From positions 1 to 64,000 of IMG/VR virus record IMGVR_UViG_3300023179_005355: 64,000 nucleotides of DNA; one strand, 5' to 3'. A program made the position numbers and the translations under genes. The stretch is from a virus. The notes under the pieces are model-generated. The model did no database searches. It was given only the letters and a program-made list of their open reading frames with translations, and was not told the origin of the DNA. Positions 1-8,024 of this stretch are shown here, in pieces; position 1 is the first letter of the stretch; each line of letters begins with the position of its first letter.

Positions 1-1
1 T

Positions 2-67
2 AAATGGTTTCATGAAAATGAAATTGAAGTTACTATGAGCGAAAAGACTCGCATAGGATTTGTTTGA
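2..67 (+). CDS. C-terminal end of an upstream gene (partial)
   Basis: An open frame enters from the left edge and ends at TGA 65-67, giving 21 residues ending in TRIGFV. It is too short to identify. The stop overlaps a possible TTG start at 64 of the next gene, the usual close packing of this genome. Confidence 0.4.
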   Translation, partial: KWFHENEIEVTMSEKTRIGFV

Positions 68-69
68 GC

Positions 70-303
70 ATGACCGCATATTTTGGTATTGGAAAAGCTA
101 AACACGGCTCTGAATATATTCCTAGACCGGGAGAAGTATTTCTATACGAAAAAGATCCTATCCAACAAATATGGGACACTAGAATTGGCGATGGTAAAAC
201 CCCAGCAAAAGATTTACTACCATTAGCTAATTATGATATCTATGAGCGAGTCAGGATTCTGGAAGAAAAAGTAGCGAAACTACAAAATGATCGAAGAATA
301 TGA
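70..303 (+). CDS. small phage protein with tail-fibre-type GDGKTP motif
   Basis: A 77-residue protein. The stretch PGEVFLYEKD followed by RIGDGKTPAKDL resembles the short 'R-x-GDG-x-T-x-x-DLP' motif common in phage fibre and head-decoration proteins, so a structural role is plausible but unproven. The C-terminus (about residues 50-77) is a charged, probably coiled helix. ATG 70 is chosen; TTG 64 overlapping the upstream stop is an alternative, with an AGGA at 55-58 better spaced for TTG. The end overlaps the next gene by 17 bases. Confidence 0.6.
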   Translation: MTAYFGIGKAKHGSEYIPRPGEVFLYEKDPIQQIWDTRIGDGKTPAKDLLPLANYDIYERVRILEEKVAKLQNDRRI

Positions 304-595
304 AAATTGGGAAGATAGTATACGAAAGACTTTTATAGAACTGGCAGGCTATATGGATAAAAATGCTGATCCTCTTGAGTCTATCATTGATTTTGCTTGG
401 GCATCCGGTGCTGATCTGTTTTGGGTAAATAATGCAAAGGATGAACTCAAAAAACTGAGAGGGCAAAATTTTGCTAGTCCTGTCGCTTGGGCTAGGATAA
501 ATGATCGTGGGGATTTATTCGATCTTAGAATTCAAAATAATCCTTATGTTGATCAAACTACAGTAGTTCCACTATATAGGAAAACCAATGACTAA
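287..595 (+). CDS. uncharacterised small protein
   Basis: A 102-residue soluble, acidic protein of mixed helix and strand character with no motif I recognise. It overlaps the previous gene by 17 bases and the next by 8, so the group is probably translated from one message. Confidence 0.6.
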   Translation: MIEEYENWEDSIRKTFIELAGYMDKNADPLESIIDFAWASGADLFWVNNAKDELKKLRGQNFASPVAWARINDRGDLFDLRIQNNPYVDQTTVVPLYRKTND

Positions 596-905
596 TACTC
601 TGTGTAATGGTTTGATTAGAAATACTAATCCAAAATCTCCGATAGAATATTTTGAACTAGTAACTGTAAGAGAATTTCCAGATTACGAAGGCGGTACATT
701 TATAGACCAAATTAAAAGTGCCGAACAATTTCTAGATACAGAAGAAGAGGCTCTTGATGAGCCATTCTACCAAATATATGGCAAGAGATATGAATACGAT
801 GATAGATATTCAGTTATCTTTTTAGGAGAGTTCTACTCCTTAGATAAGGCCAAAGAATTCTTGTATAATATTACCGGGGAAATCCCTCAAATTATATCAT
901 ATTAA
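588..905 (+). CDS. uncharacterised acidic small protein
   Basis: A 105-residue acidic protein rich in Tyr and Glu, with no signal peptide, membrane segment or cysteine pattern. It starts at ATG 588 inside the end of the preceding gene, and two bases separate it from the next gene. No family recognised. Confidence 0.6.
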   Translation: MTNTLCNGLIRNTNPKSPIEYFELVTVREFPDYEGGTFIDQIKSAEQFLDTEEEALDEPFYQIYGKRYEYDDRYSVIFLGEFYSLDKAKEFLYNITGEIPQIISY

Positions 906-907
906 TC

Positions 908-1435
908 ATGGATAATCTATTAATAGACATATCTAAAGACTACTATGAAGGGGGATATTGTAACGTAGCCAGTTTAGTTGGTTATGATAATATAGTATTC
1001 AAGCAGTTTTGTTCAAAAAAGAAAGCAAAAGAAGCATTAGAATACCAACAAGTATTGGCTAAATATGGTTTTGCCCCCAATGTATATGGGAAGATTTGTA
1101 AATTAGATTATTCTCCAGTTTCATGGTTATCTTTCACTAATGAAAAAAGCTCATGGGGATATGTTACAGAAAAAGCACTGCCAGTTAATCATACCAGAAA
1201 AACAATGATACTACTACAAGACTTAGTAGAGAACATAACAGCAAAAACAAAGTTAAAATTTTGGGATTGTCATTGGTATAATATCGGCTTTGTCAAGAGG
1301 GGGCGATCTAAAAAATTGGTATGTATAGACACTGGCAAAGAGAGTTTTAACGGTTATAGTAATGCGTGGGGTAATCCAGACCCAGGCCCAAAATGTACCT
1401 ACTGTAACAAATACCTATGTAAATGCGAGGATTAA
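908..1435 (+). CDS. putative protein-kinase-fold protein with C-terminal Cys cluster
   Basis: A 175-residue protein whose motif order matches the kinase/aminoglycoside-phosphotransferase fold. There is a strand with Lys in VFK (residue 32) followed by a helix. A catalytic-loop-like DCHWYNIG (D120, H122, N125) follows, then a DFG-like IDTG (D141). At 175 residues it is small for a kinase; the glycine-rich loop is weak (EGGYCNV). The C-terminus (about 163-173) carries CTYC and CKC, a possible zinc site. I infer a small-molecule or protein kinase, possibly inactive; the fold assignment is by motif only. Neighbours give no functional hint. Confidence 0.45.
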   Translation: MDNLLIDISKDYYEGGYCNVASLVGYDNIVFKQFCSKKKAKEALEYQQVLAKYGFAPNVYGKICKLDYSPVSWLSFTNEKSSWGYVTEKALPVNHTRKTMILLQDLVENITAKTKLKFWDCHWYNIGFVKRGRSKKLVCIDTGKESFNGYSNAWGNPDPGPKCTYCNKYLCKCED

Positions 1436-1436
1436 A

Positions 1437-1757
1437 ATGCCATATATTAGTGAAGATAATCGACAAAATTTAGACAACTGTATAGAGGATATGGTGGTAT
1501 GCTTAAAGTCTAACTTGAATAAGGACTCAACATCTACTCTCTCAAATGAAGAATTCCTACAAATAGTAGGGGATATTAACTATACTTTTAGTCGTATTTT
1601 AGGGCAGTTAATGATGCCGGTATCATACAGTAAAATTGCTATGATAACTGGTGTATTAGAGAATATAAAGCAAGAATTTTATCGTCGTGTTGGTAGTCAG
1701 TATGAAGATAAGAAAATTGCTGAAAACGGAGATATCAAAGAATACAAAAAATTATAA
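1437..1757 (+). CDS. conserved phage protein, DUF6899-like
   Basis: A 106-residue protein beginning MPYISEDNR, with a middle segment GDINYTFSRIL and the ending EFYRRVGSQYEDKKIAENGD. This layout is that of a widespread phage family of unknown function, which I recall as DUF6899. The start at 1437 is chosen over an in-frame one at 1362 because the family normally begins with MPYI and because the upstream option overlaps the kinase-like gene by 74 bases. Confidence 0.7.
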   Translation: MPYISEDNRQNLDNCIEDMVVCLKSNLNKDSTSTLSNEEFLQIVGDINYTFSRILGQLMMPVSYSKIAMITGVLENIKQEFYRRVGSQYEDKKIAENGDIKEYKKL

Positions 1758-1769
1758 TGGGTACAATGG

Positions 1770-2069
1770 ATGTCAAAAGATTTTGATAATATTCTAAAGC
1801 AAATCGCAAAATCCAATCAAGAAATTCATAGAGTAGACAGTCATCTATCAAAAGATATTGGAGATATCAAAAAAGCAATAAAAAGTTTAGACGCTAAAAT
1901 GAGTCTATTGATAGAAAAGATTCAACAACTAGAAGTTATCATGGATGCTGCCGAAATACTAGAAGAATATCAGGATGAAGAACAAGAAAAATATAATACA
2001 GAATGGAGTCCTTACGACGAAGATTACGAGCCGGAAGAATATGATAATTATGACTCGGATGATGAATAA
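1770..2069 (+). CDS. coiled-coil protein with acidic tail
   Basis: A 99-residue protein. Residues 5-60 form heptad-like helices typical of a coiled coil. Residues about 68-99 are almost entirely Glu, Asp and Tyr. It was not matched to a family. The stop TAA shares its last base with the ATG of the membrane protein that follows (TAATG), so the two are translationally coupled. Confidence 0.6.
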   Translation: MSKDFDNILKQIAKSNQEIHRVDSHLSKDIGDIKKAIKSLDAKMSLLIEKIQQLEVIMDAAEILEEYQDEEQEKYNTEWSPYDEDYEPEEYDNYDSDDE

Positions 2070-2305
2070 TGGCTAGTTTAGCTTTATTAGTATCTATCAT
2101 TCTGATATTTATTATTTTGATTGGTCCGATAACAATTATACTAGCAAAAATAAAATTTCCAAAAATTATAGTTTATATATTATCTACTATATCTTTTATT
2201 TCGGGTATCTGGTTTTGTTCAATAGGAATTCCGGTATGGTATATAGGATTGATACCCATCTATTGTGGCTATGTTGCCATAACGACAGTTGAGAAAAATA
2301 ATTAA
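2069..2305 (+). CDS. small integral membrane protein
   Basis: A 78-residue protein with about three hydrophobic segments (residues 4-28, 31-50, 53-72) and no signal cleavage site. It is the last gene before the strong promoter of the rIIA operon. Possible roles include inner-membrane exclusion or lysis control; nothing in the sequence decides. Confidence 0.6.
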   Translation: MASLALLVSIILIFIILIGPITIILAKIKFPKIIVYILSTISFISGIWFCSIGIPVWYIGLIPIYCGYVAITTVEKNN

Positions 2306-2308
2306 GGC

Positions 2309-2337
2309 TTGACAGCACTGATTGCCGATGTTATAAT
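2309..2337 (+). promoter_or_regulatory. near-consensus sigma-70 promoter (TTGACA-17-TATAAT)
   Basis: TTGACA at 2309-2314, a 17-base spacer, and TATAAT at 2332-2337 preceded by TG at 2329-2330 (extended -10). Both hexamers are perfect. It lies in the only gap before the rIIA-like gene and should be used by unmodified host polymerase, as expected for early genes. Confidence 0.85.
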
Positions 2338-2338
2338 A

Positions 2339-2355
2339 CGAACATCACAGGTTCG
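2339..2355 (+). promoter_or_regulatory. inverted repeat at the presumed start of transcription
   Basis: CGAAC (2339-2343) and GTTCG (2351-2355) are perfect inverted repeats around a 7-base centre, starting 2 bases after the -10 box. The position suits an operator or a 5'-end hairpin. The function is inferred only. Confidence 0.4.
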
Positions 2356-2380
2356 ATAACGACACTTTTGGAGAAGAATA

Positions 2381-5050
2381 ATGAAGTTGGCAGATAGAAC
2401 GGTTGAGATTCACAGTCGCGGTTTGGATAGCACAAATCAGTTTACTATTGCTCAAACAAGCAAAATGTTTAAGATCCTTTCAGATTCTTTGTACTCTGAT
2501 AAGGTAATGGCAGTTATTCGTGAGCTTTCTACTAATGCTTATGATGCTCATATCGCTGCCGGTAACAAAAATCCTTTTAAGATTAGTCTGCCTACTCAGG
2601 CTTCCCCGTCTTTTACTGTGCGTGATTATGGCACCGGTCTTAGCCAAAAAGATATGGAAGAACTGTATACAACGTATGGTGCATCCAATAAAAATGATAG
2701 CAATGATTTTGTCGGATGTTTGGGCTTGGGGAGCAAGAGTCCATTTGCTTATACAAAGAGTTTTAGTACGACATCGTATCATAATGGCAAAAAGTATTCT
2801 TATATTGCTGCTATGGATGAAAGTGGTGTGCCTAGTCTGAATCTGTTTGGTATTACCGATACGTCTGAACCAAACGGTTTGGAGATTAGTTTCGCTGTTA
2901 AGCAACATGATTTTCATGAGTTTACCATCAAGAGTAAGCGCATTTTCCACTATTTTAAGATGAAGCCGATTATTGATGGTGGTACTGACGATAGTATTTC
3001 TGATCACTCCTACTCTCATACCAATGTTGTTATTGATGGTGAGGGTTGGCGTATTGGTAGAGTATCTAGTAATAATAATCAGTACCCAAGTGCTTATAAT
3101 GGCCCCGGTAGCGGACTTGTGGCTATCATGGGTAATATTGCATATCCCATCGATGCTAATAAGATTGTTGGAGAAGAAAAAGATATCGATAATGATAATA
3201 TCCAGAGATGGAATCGTGCATTTAAGAAAGCCGATGTTGATAACTGGAAGCATCTAGTCAGAGAGATTTTGGGGTCCGGCCTATATCTTGAAATTCATTT
3301 CGGTATTGGTGAATTGGAAATGGATGTTTCAAGAGAAGGTTTGCAATATACTAAGCAAGTCATAAAGACTCTCAAGGAAAAAACTCAGCATATTTATCTT
3401 TCTCTTAAGGAAGACATGAGTAAGAAACTTGAGTCTTGCACAAATCTTGTTGATGCATATACCACATATTATAATCTGAGTGATCTTGCTGGAGGATGGA
3501 CTGCCGGTGCATCGTGGACCGATCCAGATGGTATTGTCCATGAATTGAGTAGTGGTAAGGATCTTGAATATAAGTTCAAGAAAAATAAGCAGTTGTATGT
3601 CTTTAACTGGAGAACCGCAGGATATCGTTCTCGCAGAATGATTTATCTTACCGATAAGATTCATCATGAAACACTACAGGGTAAACCAGCATATTATTGG
3701 TCTTCAGAAAAGAAGTCCGGTAAAATGGTATTTTTCAGATGTGATGTTAAGGGTGCAGAAACAGCAAAAAAGATTGTCACAAAGTATTGCAATCAAAATG
3801 ATTGTTTTGCATATCTAATGATTGATAGCGATACTCCAGAGGATTCTACTGAAGGTTTTGAAAATCTTATCAAGCATATTGGTGGAGAAACTAACGTAGT
3901 TAATGTTTCTACCTATCGTAGTCTGCTCTCTACTGGTACTCGTAAGAGTAGGGGTTCTTCTGGAACCATTAGTAAGGATGAAATCTTTGCCATCAAGAAT
4001 CTTGGTGCCGACAAAGAGTGCAAAGCACTTGGTGGTAATGATATCAATGACTCCTATTTGCTTAATGAGTTGTCAGACGATCTAATGTCCTATATTGAAG
4101 ACGAAGAGAATGAAATCATTTATGTCCCGATTCTTAGATACGGCTCTGTTGCAGGATATCCTAAGATTAATAAAATTGTTTCCTTGGCTCAAAACGATAA
4201 GACGGTTCTTGGAACTAAACTTTTTAATGATCAAAAGATTTTTGCAATCAAGCAAAATGCTGTTGAAAAACTCAAAAAGGATGGGGTCAATCTGGTATCT
4301 TTCAATGACTGGTTTCAAAAGTGTGCTACAAAAATGCTAAATAAGCTTAATGACCAAGTATCTATCTATAAGAATATTATAGAGTACTGTGGTACACAAT
4401 ATGGTAGTAAGGAAGGCAGGTCGGACAACTACTACTACAGTACAGCATCATCAGATAGTCAGATTATGTATCATATTATTAATTTGTTCGGCTTGGATTA
4501 CGATAAGTATATCTCTAATAAGGTTATGTGTGAAACAATAGATCAATGGCTACTCATTGAGTTTTTTGCCGTAACAATTCATAGAGTAACTTTCGATATT
4601 CCAAGACTGAATAAAGACGAGTATTTTGCAAAAATAGCGACTATTCTTGCGAGATATAATCTTAATGGTATCGATCCAGACAAGATTAGAGAAAGTCATA
4701 TTTCTCTAAATTCTATGAACTCAACGCTAAATAATCTTTATGATGATGAACAGAATACTAATCCAATTACCGAAAGTCTTAATAAGACTAGTACAGTAGG
4801 TTCTGTCGTAGACAATTTGCCAAAAATGTCCGATATCAGAAAAACTCTTAAAGTCGAGGTTGACAAGAGTCCGATACTCAAGTATATTGTTGGTAGCAAC
4901 GCAAACGACGGGAACATCAGAAGAATCTCTAGTAGTAATCCTTTGAAGACTTTTGATGATTCTTATCGAAGCAAGGGTGATTGGTATACAAATTTGGGTG
5001 GTGAGGCAGGTGTGGTTACGTTTAGACAAACTTTGGGTAATTTGATTTAA
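2381..5050 (+). CDS. rIIA: rIIA-like GHKL ATPase
   Basis: An 889-residue protein with the N-terminal Bergerat ATP-binding fold of GyrB/Hsp90/MutL relatives. The N-box is around E48, N52 and D55 (RELSTNAYDAH), the second motif DYGTG is at 82-86, and the third is G112-x-x-G-x-G-x-K-S. T4 rIIA is about 725 residues, so this one is longer. In T4 the rIIA/rIIB pair acts at the membrane in exclusion of other phages and lysis control, through an unclear mechanism. The ATG has a GGAG ribosome site 7 bases upstream and its own promoter. An rIIB-like gene follows after 25 bases, supporting the identification. Confidence 0.85.
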   Translation: MKLADRTVEIHSRGLDSTNQFTIAQTSKMFKILSDSLYSDKVMAVIRELSTNAYDAHIAAGNKNPFKISLPTQASPSFTVRDYGTGLSQKDMEELYTTYGASNKNDSNDFVGCLGLGSKSPFAYTKSFSTTSYHNGKKYSYIAAMDESGVPSLNLFGITDTSEPNGLEISFAVKQHDFHEFTIKSKRIFHYFKMKPIIDGGTDDSISDHSYSHTNVVIDGEGWRIGRVSSNNNQYPSAYNGPGSGLVAIMGNIAYPIDANKIVGEEKDIDNDNIQRWNRAFKKADVDNWKHLVREILGSGLYLEIHFGIGELEMDVSREGLQYTKQVIKTLKEKTQHIYLSLKEDMSKKLESCTNLVDAYTTYYNLSDLAGGWTAGASWTDPDGIVHELSSGKDLEYKFKKNKQLYVFNWRTAGYRSRRMIYLTDKIHHETLQGKPAYYWSSEKKSGKMVFFRCDVKGAETAKKIVTKYCNQNDCFAYLMIDSDTPEDSTEGFENLIKHIGGETNVVNVSTYRSLLSTGTRKSRGSSGTISKDEIFAIKNLGADKECKALGGNDINDSYLLNELSDDLMSYIEDEENEIIYVPILRYGSVAGYPKINKIVSLAQNDKTVLGTKLFNDQKIFAIKQNAVEKLKKDGVNLVSFNDWFQKCATKMLNKLNDQVSIYKNIIEYCGTQYGSKEGRSDNYYYSTASSDSQIMYHIINLFGLDYDKYISNKVMCETIDQWLLIEFFAVTIHRVTFDIPRLNKDEYFAKIATILARYNLNGIDPDKIRESHISLNSMNSTLNNLYDDEQNTNPITESLNKTSTVGSVVDNLPKMSDIRKTLKVEVDKSPILKYIVGSNANDGNIRRISSSNPLKTFDDSYRSKGDWYTNLGGEAGVVTFRQTLGNLI

Positions 5051-5075
5051 TTTCACAGGATATAGGAGATTTAAA

Positions 5076-5924
5076 ATGAGTGTTCCTTTTATGTGGGTTG
5101 ATGGTAACTTGACGCTGATTATTAATAATAAGGCGCATCAGGTTCTTCCAGATCATATTAATTACAGACTGATTCTTGAGGCTCTTCCAACTGCCACAAA
5201 TGATGAATTGGCAGAACTGGTTGATATTGAGAAGGCTGTTTCTAATTTTAGTGATGGTCTGGTAGAGGTTAAGAATGGTAAGGTTTATTATCAAAATGAA
5301 GAAGTTCATGGTAGTATCAGTAAGCGTATTCTGGAGTTTATGAGCAAGGGACTGCCGTTTCAGCCTCTTGTTAATTTCCTGAATAATCTTATGGAAAATC
5401 CAAGTATGCAGAGTCAAAAGGAACTGTATGATTTCTTGGAGCATGAACTGCTTCCGATTACTGAGGATGGTTGTTTCCTTGCGTATAAGGCTGTTAGGTC
5501 AGACTATATGGATAAGTATGCTGGTAAGTTTGACAATCATGTTGGCAAGATTTGCGAAATGCAAAGGGCAAAAGTGGATGACAATCGTTCGGTCGGTTGT
5601 TCACAAGGACTTCATGCTGGTGCATTGAACTACGTTGCTGGTTATGGCAATGCTGATGCTGGTGATCGTATTGTGATTGTTAAGATTCATCCAAAAGATG
5701 TTGTTAGTGTTCCAAGCGATTGTAACCATGAAAAACTTCGTACTTGTAAGTATGAGGTAGTTGGTGAATATCAAGGAGAATTGCTTAAGCCTCTTTATAA
5801 GAGTGAATTCAATGAAGATGAATACTATGATGAGGAAGAAGATCTTTATGATGAGTATGACGATGCTTACTGGGATCAATATGAAGATGAAGATGAGGAA
5901 TACGATCCAGATCAAGATTATTGA
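5076..5924 (+). CDS. rIIB: rIIB-like protein
   Basis: A 282-residue protein. The C-terminal two thirds show the RIIB signature: EDGCFLAYKAV, later SQGLHAGALNYV, then RIVIVKIHPKDVVSVPSD and CKYEVVGEY. Residues about 245-282 are an Asp/Glu/Tyr-rich tail. A strong AGGAG site lies just upstream. It pairs with the rIIA-like gene 25 bases before it. The product presumably works with rIIA in membrane-associated exclusion or lysis timing; the molecular activity is unknown even in T4. Confidence 0.85.
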   Translation: MSVPFMWVDGNLTLIINNKAHQVLPDHINYRLILEALPTATNDELAELVDIEKAVSNFSDGLVEVKNGKVYYQNEEVHGSISKRILEFMSKGLPFQPLVNFLNNLMENPSMQSQKELYDFLEHELLPITEDGCFLAYKAVRSDYMDKYAGKFDNHVGKICEMQRAKVDDNRSVGCSQGLHAGALNYVAGYGNADAGDRIVIVKIHPKDVVSVPSDCNHEKLRTCKYEVVGEYQGELLKPLYKSEFNEDEYYDEEEDLYDEYDDAYWDQYEDEDEEYDPDQDY

Positions 5925-5934
5925 TTGAGGATTT

Positions 5935-6058
5935 GTGCCTAGCAATAGGCACTAGGATGAAGGTGGGCCGCTGGGCGGATACTAGTTATAGGTTGGTTCG
6001 ATTCCAACACCATCTTTTAGATATTGCTTTTGATGGTAGTGTTTACTGTCCCAATATC
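5935..6058 (+). ncRNA. structured RNA element: three stem-loops, one tRNA-like
   Basis: The gap between rIIB and the primase-like gene can fold as three units. First is GTGCCTA/TAGGCAC (5935-5941/5946-5952), a perfect 7-bp stem capped by a GCAA tetraloop. Second is a tRNA-like unit at 5956-6015. It has a T-arm lookalike GTTGG-TTCGATT-CCAAC (5992-6008), an acceptor-like GAT..GGT/ACCATC closing pair with a GAA bulge, and a short inner CCG/CGG hairpin. Third is GATATTG/CAATATC (6020-6026/6052-6058). The second unit is only about 60 bases and lacks room for two full arms, so it is not an ordinary tRNA. It may be a cis-regulatory leader for the next gene or a free small RNA. Confidence 0.55.
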
Positions 6059-6096
6059 ATTTGTGTAGGTAGTAAGTAGTGGGAAAAGGAAAAAAT

Positions 6097-7260
6097 ATGT
6101 TTAACGATAATCTTGGTTTCAACCCGTTTGATAAGAACAATAATGTCTATGCAAATAAGTATGCACATGAGAGGTCTGCATTTCTTGGTTCTTTTAATCA
6201 AAGCAACATTTTCGTTTATAATGGTAATCCTCGTAAGAAGATTAGTAGTATGAATCATACTAATGATCTTAATGAGACGCTTGATGCTAATGTAAATAAT
6301 CATTCTGATGCTTACTTCTATGTAAATGGTGGTCGCAAGCTTTATGCTATCAAGCAATTTACTTGCTGTTTCTGTGATATGGATGCTGGCAGAAATGCTG
6401 ATGGTACTTATTTTAAGCCCAGCGTTGTTATGCAGCACAAGAAAAAGTTTCTTAAGAAGATCAATGAGTTTCCTGTTAAGCCTAGCTGGGTAGTTGATAC
6501 TCGTAATGGTTATCAGTGTTACTGGATTTTCGATGATGCTTCAAGAAATATTGTTGGATCGAACAAGACTTTCTGGAATGGCTTACAGAAAAAACTGGTA
6601 AACTACTTTGGTGGTGATCCGCGAGCTATCAAGCCAAATCAGATTTATCGTGTTCCTTATACTTGGTGGCGTAAGGAGTGGGAGAAGAAGGCTCCTTATT
6701 TTACGAGTCTGCTTCCCGGTAGCACTGGTCAACCAATTAATGTTGCTGATCTAAAGTCTGCTCTTACTGGTCAACCTGCTACTCTCCAGATTATTCCTGA
6801 GAAGTGCAGTGATGAATGGTATAAGGGTTATGCTAAGGCTTATAAGCAGTCTGATACCACCGGAGTTCCAGTATCAGTTAATGTTGCAACGAACATTCTG
6901 AATCAGATGAGGGCTTTAAATCCTGAAACATATACCAATAGTACGGAAGATCTAGCTACTAAAGCTGTATATGGATATGCTTCTGGTCGCTATGGTCAAA
7001 AGGCTTATGGTGATCCTATGCCAGTTCATCCGGTTGACGATGATACGCTCGTAGACGATGGGGATGGGTCTATGGATGTACAGGATGCTCTGCCTGACGA
7101 GGATATGAGCCTTGATGGTCAGCAGACCAAACTTTTAAAGACGGTCGTGGAGTTCCTTAATCAAGTCTCAACACCGCTCTACTTTAGTAACAACAGATTC
7201 CTCTCTAATGCTGCTAAAGACCTTGCTTCTCAAATTAGTGATAAGTTTTGTATTGGATGA
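6097..7260 (+). CDS. archaeo-eukaryotic-type (RepB-like) DNA primase
   Basis: A 387-residue protein. The catalytic DxD is in CFCDMDAGR (D94, D96). The second motif is in PSWVVDTRNGYQCYW (about 130-143), and the third in FGGDPRAIKPNQIYRVP (172-187). This order fits RepB/AEP primases of plasmids and phages. The His usual in motif two ('GYHxYW') is Gln140 here, so activity is uncertain. The C-terminus (about 300-360) is acidic. ATG 6097 is chosen over GTG 6079 because AAGGA (6086-6090) is well placed for it. Role inferred: priming of phage DNA synthesis. A DnaG-type primase also exists at 59097. Confidence 0.6.
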   Translation: MFNDNLGFNPFDKNNNVYANKYAHERSAFLGSFNQSNIFVYNGNPRKKISSMNHTNDLNETLDANVNNHSDAYFYVNGGRKLYAIKQFTCCFCDMDAGRNADGTYFKPSVVMQHKKKFLKKINEFPVKPSWVVDTRNGYQCYWIFDDASRNIVGSNKTFWNGLQKKLVNYFGGDPRAIKPNQIYRVPYTWWRKEWEKKAPYFTSLLPGSTGQPINVADLKSALTGQPATLQIIPEKCSDEWYKGYAKAYKQSDTTGVPVSVNVATNILNQMRALNPETYTNSTEDLATKAVYGYASGRYGQKAYGDPMPVHPVDDDTLVDDGDGSMDVQDALPDEDMSLDGQQTKLLKTVVEFLNQVSTPLYFSNNRFLSNAAKDLASQISDKFCIG

Positions 7261-7266
7261 GGGTTC

Positions 7267-7305
7267 TGTGTCAGGGGTATGGAATCATCTATACCCTTTG
7301 ACACA
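7267..7305 (+). promoter_or_regulatory. long stem-loop without U-tract
   Basis: TGTGTCA (7267-7273) pairs with TGACACA (7299-7305), and GGGTAT (7275-7280) with ATACCC (7291-7296), around a 10-base loop. No T-run follows, so it is not a standard terminator. It may be a processing or mRNA-stability site between the primase-like gene and the next. Confidence 0.6.
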
Positions 7306-7325
7306 ACCATATAAGGAGAAAACAA

Positions 7326-7577
7326 ATGGGTAGACACACTAATCCTCTTTTGCAGTTTTTATTGACTAATGAAGAAGCAAAGAAAAAGTTTATTGAACTA
7401 ATGGGTGAATTAGGGTCGGCAAAAAGTCTTTACTATTATTTTGAAGAAAACTCCTTCTATGGTAAAAAGTATTACCTTAGTGGGCAGACTATTAGAAATA
7501 TAATAAGGAGACTAGGATTTAAAGGTAATAGAGGTCGTCCCCGTAATGGAGTTCCTCAAAATAGATTTTATAGGTAA
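7326..7577 (+). CDS. small basic protein, possible helix-turn-helix
   Basis: An 83-residue basic protein. Residues 45-65 (YYLSGQTIRNIIRRLGF) look like a recognition helix, and the tail GNRGRPRNG resembles an AT-hook-like arm. DNA binding is therefore likely, but I do not recognise the family. It has an excellent AAGGAG site and follows the long stem-loop. Confidence 0.6.
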   Translation: MGRHTNPLLQFLLTNEEAKKKFIELMGELGSAKSLYYYFEENSFYGKKYYLSGQTIRNIIRRLGFKGNRGRPRNGVPQNRFYR

Positions 7578-7582
7578 ATTCT

Positions 7583-8014
7583 ATGCACGAAGAATATGAC
7601 AACTATGATGATGATCATGACTATGATGATAGTCAGGATGATTTAGAGAACAAGTATAAACATTACTTCAAGTTTGATCCTAATGCTTGGGATACTTGGG
7701 GTAAATGGCTACAAGATGCTCTAAATGATATAGTTGAATATACCTCAAATGTATGGTATATTTCACCAAAGACTGGGTTTTTTGGTTCAAATAAAGATAT
7801 GTCGTTTCCTGTGAATAGTTACTTCTCCAGTACTGGTAAAGGTAATGCTTTCCAGTATTTGGGGAATAACTATCAAGGTTCTGAAGTTTGGAAATATAAA
7901 TATTTTGTTTCTAATCCGATAGATCAAATGTATAAAAAGCATATTCAAACTCATGCTACACACTTTTTAAGACAACCAACATACTATAAGGGGCTATTCG
8001 ACATATTGAATTAA
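7583..8014 (+). CDS. uncharacterised protein with acidic N-terminus
   Basis: A 143-residue protein. The first 25 residues are mainly Asp, Tyr and His; the rest is aromatic-rich and globular (several Trp and Tyr). No motif recognised. It lies 5 bases after the previous gene. Confidence 0.55.
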   Translation: MHEEYDNYDDDHDYDDSQDDLENKYKHYFKFDPNAWDTWGKWLQDALNDIVEYTSNVWYISPKTGFFGSNKDMSFPVNSYFSSTGKGNAFQYLGNNYQGSEVWKYKYFVSNPIDQMYKKHIQTHATHFLRQPTYYKGLFDILN

Positions 8015-8024
8015 TAGTATAAAA

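Noticed and set aside
2480-3253. 257-residue minus-strand frame inside rIIA
   Set aside because: It is a shadow of the rIIA frame, lacks a ribosome site and shows no motif; the plus-strand gene explains the sequence.
5956-6015. Ordinary tRNA gene
   Set aside because: The T-arm fits, but the unit is about 60 bases and cannot form both D and anticodon arms; kept only as a tRNA-like element.
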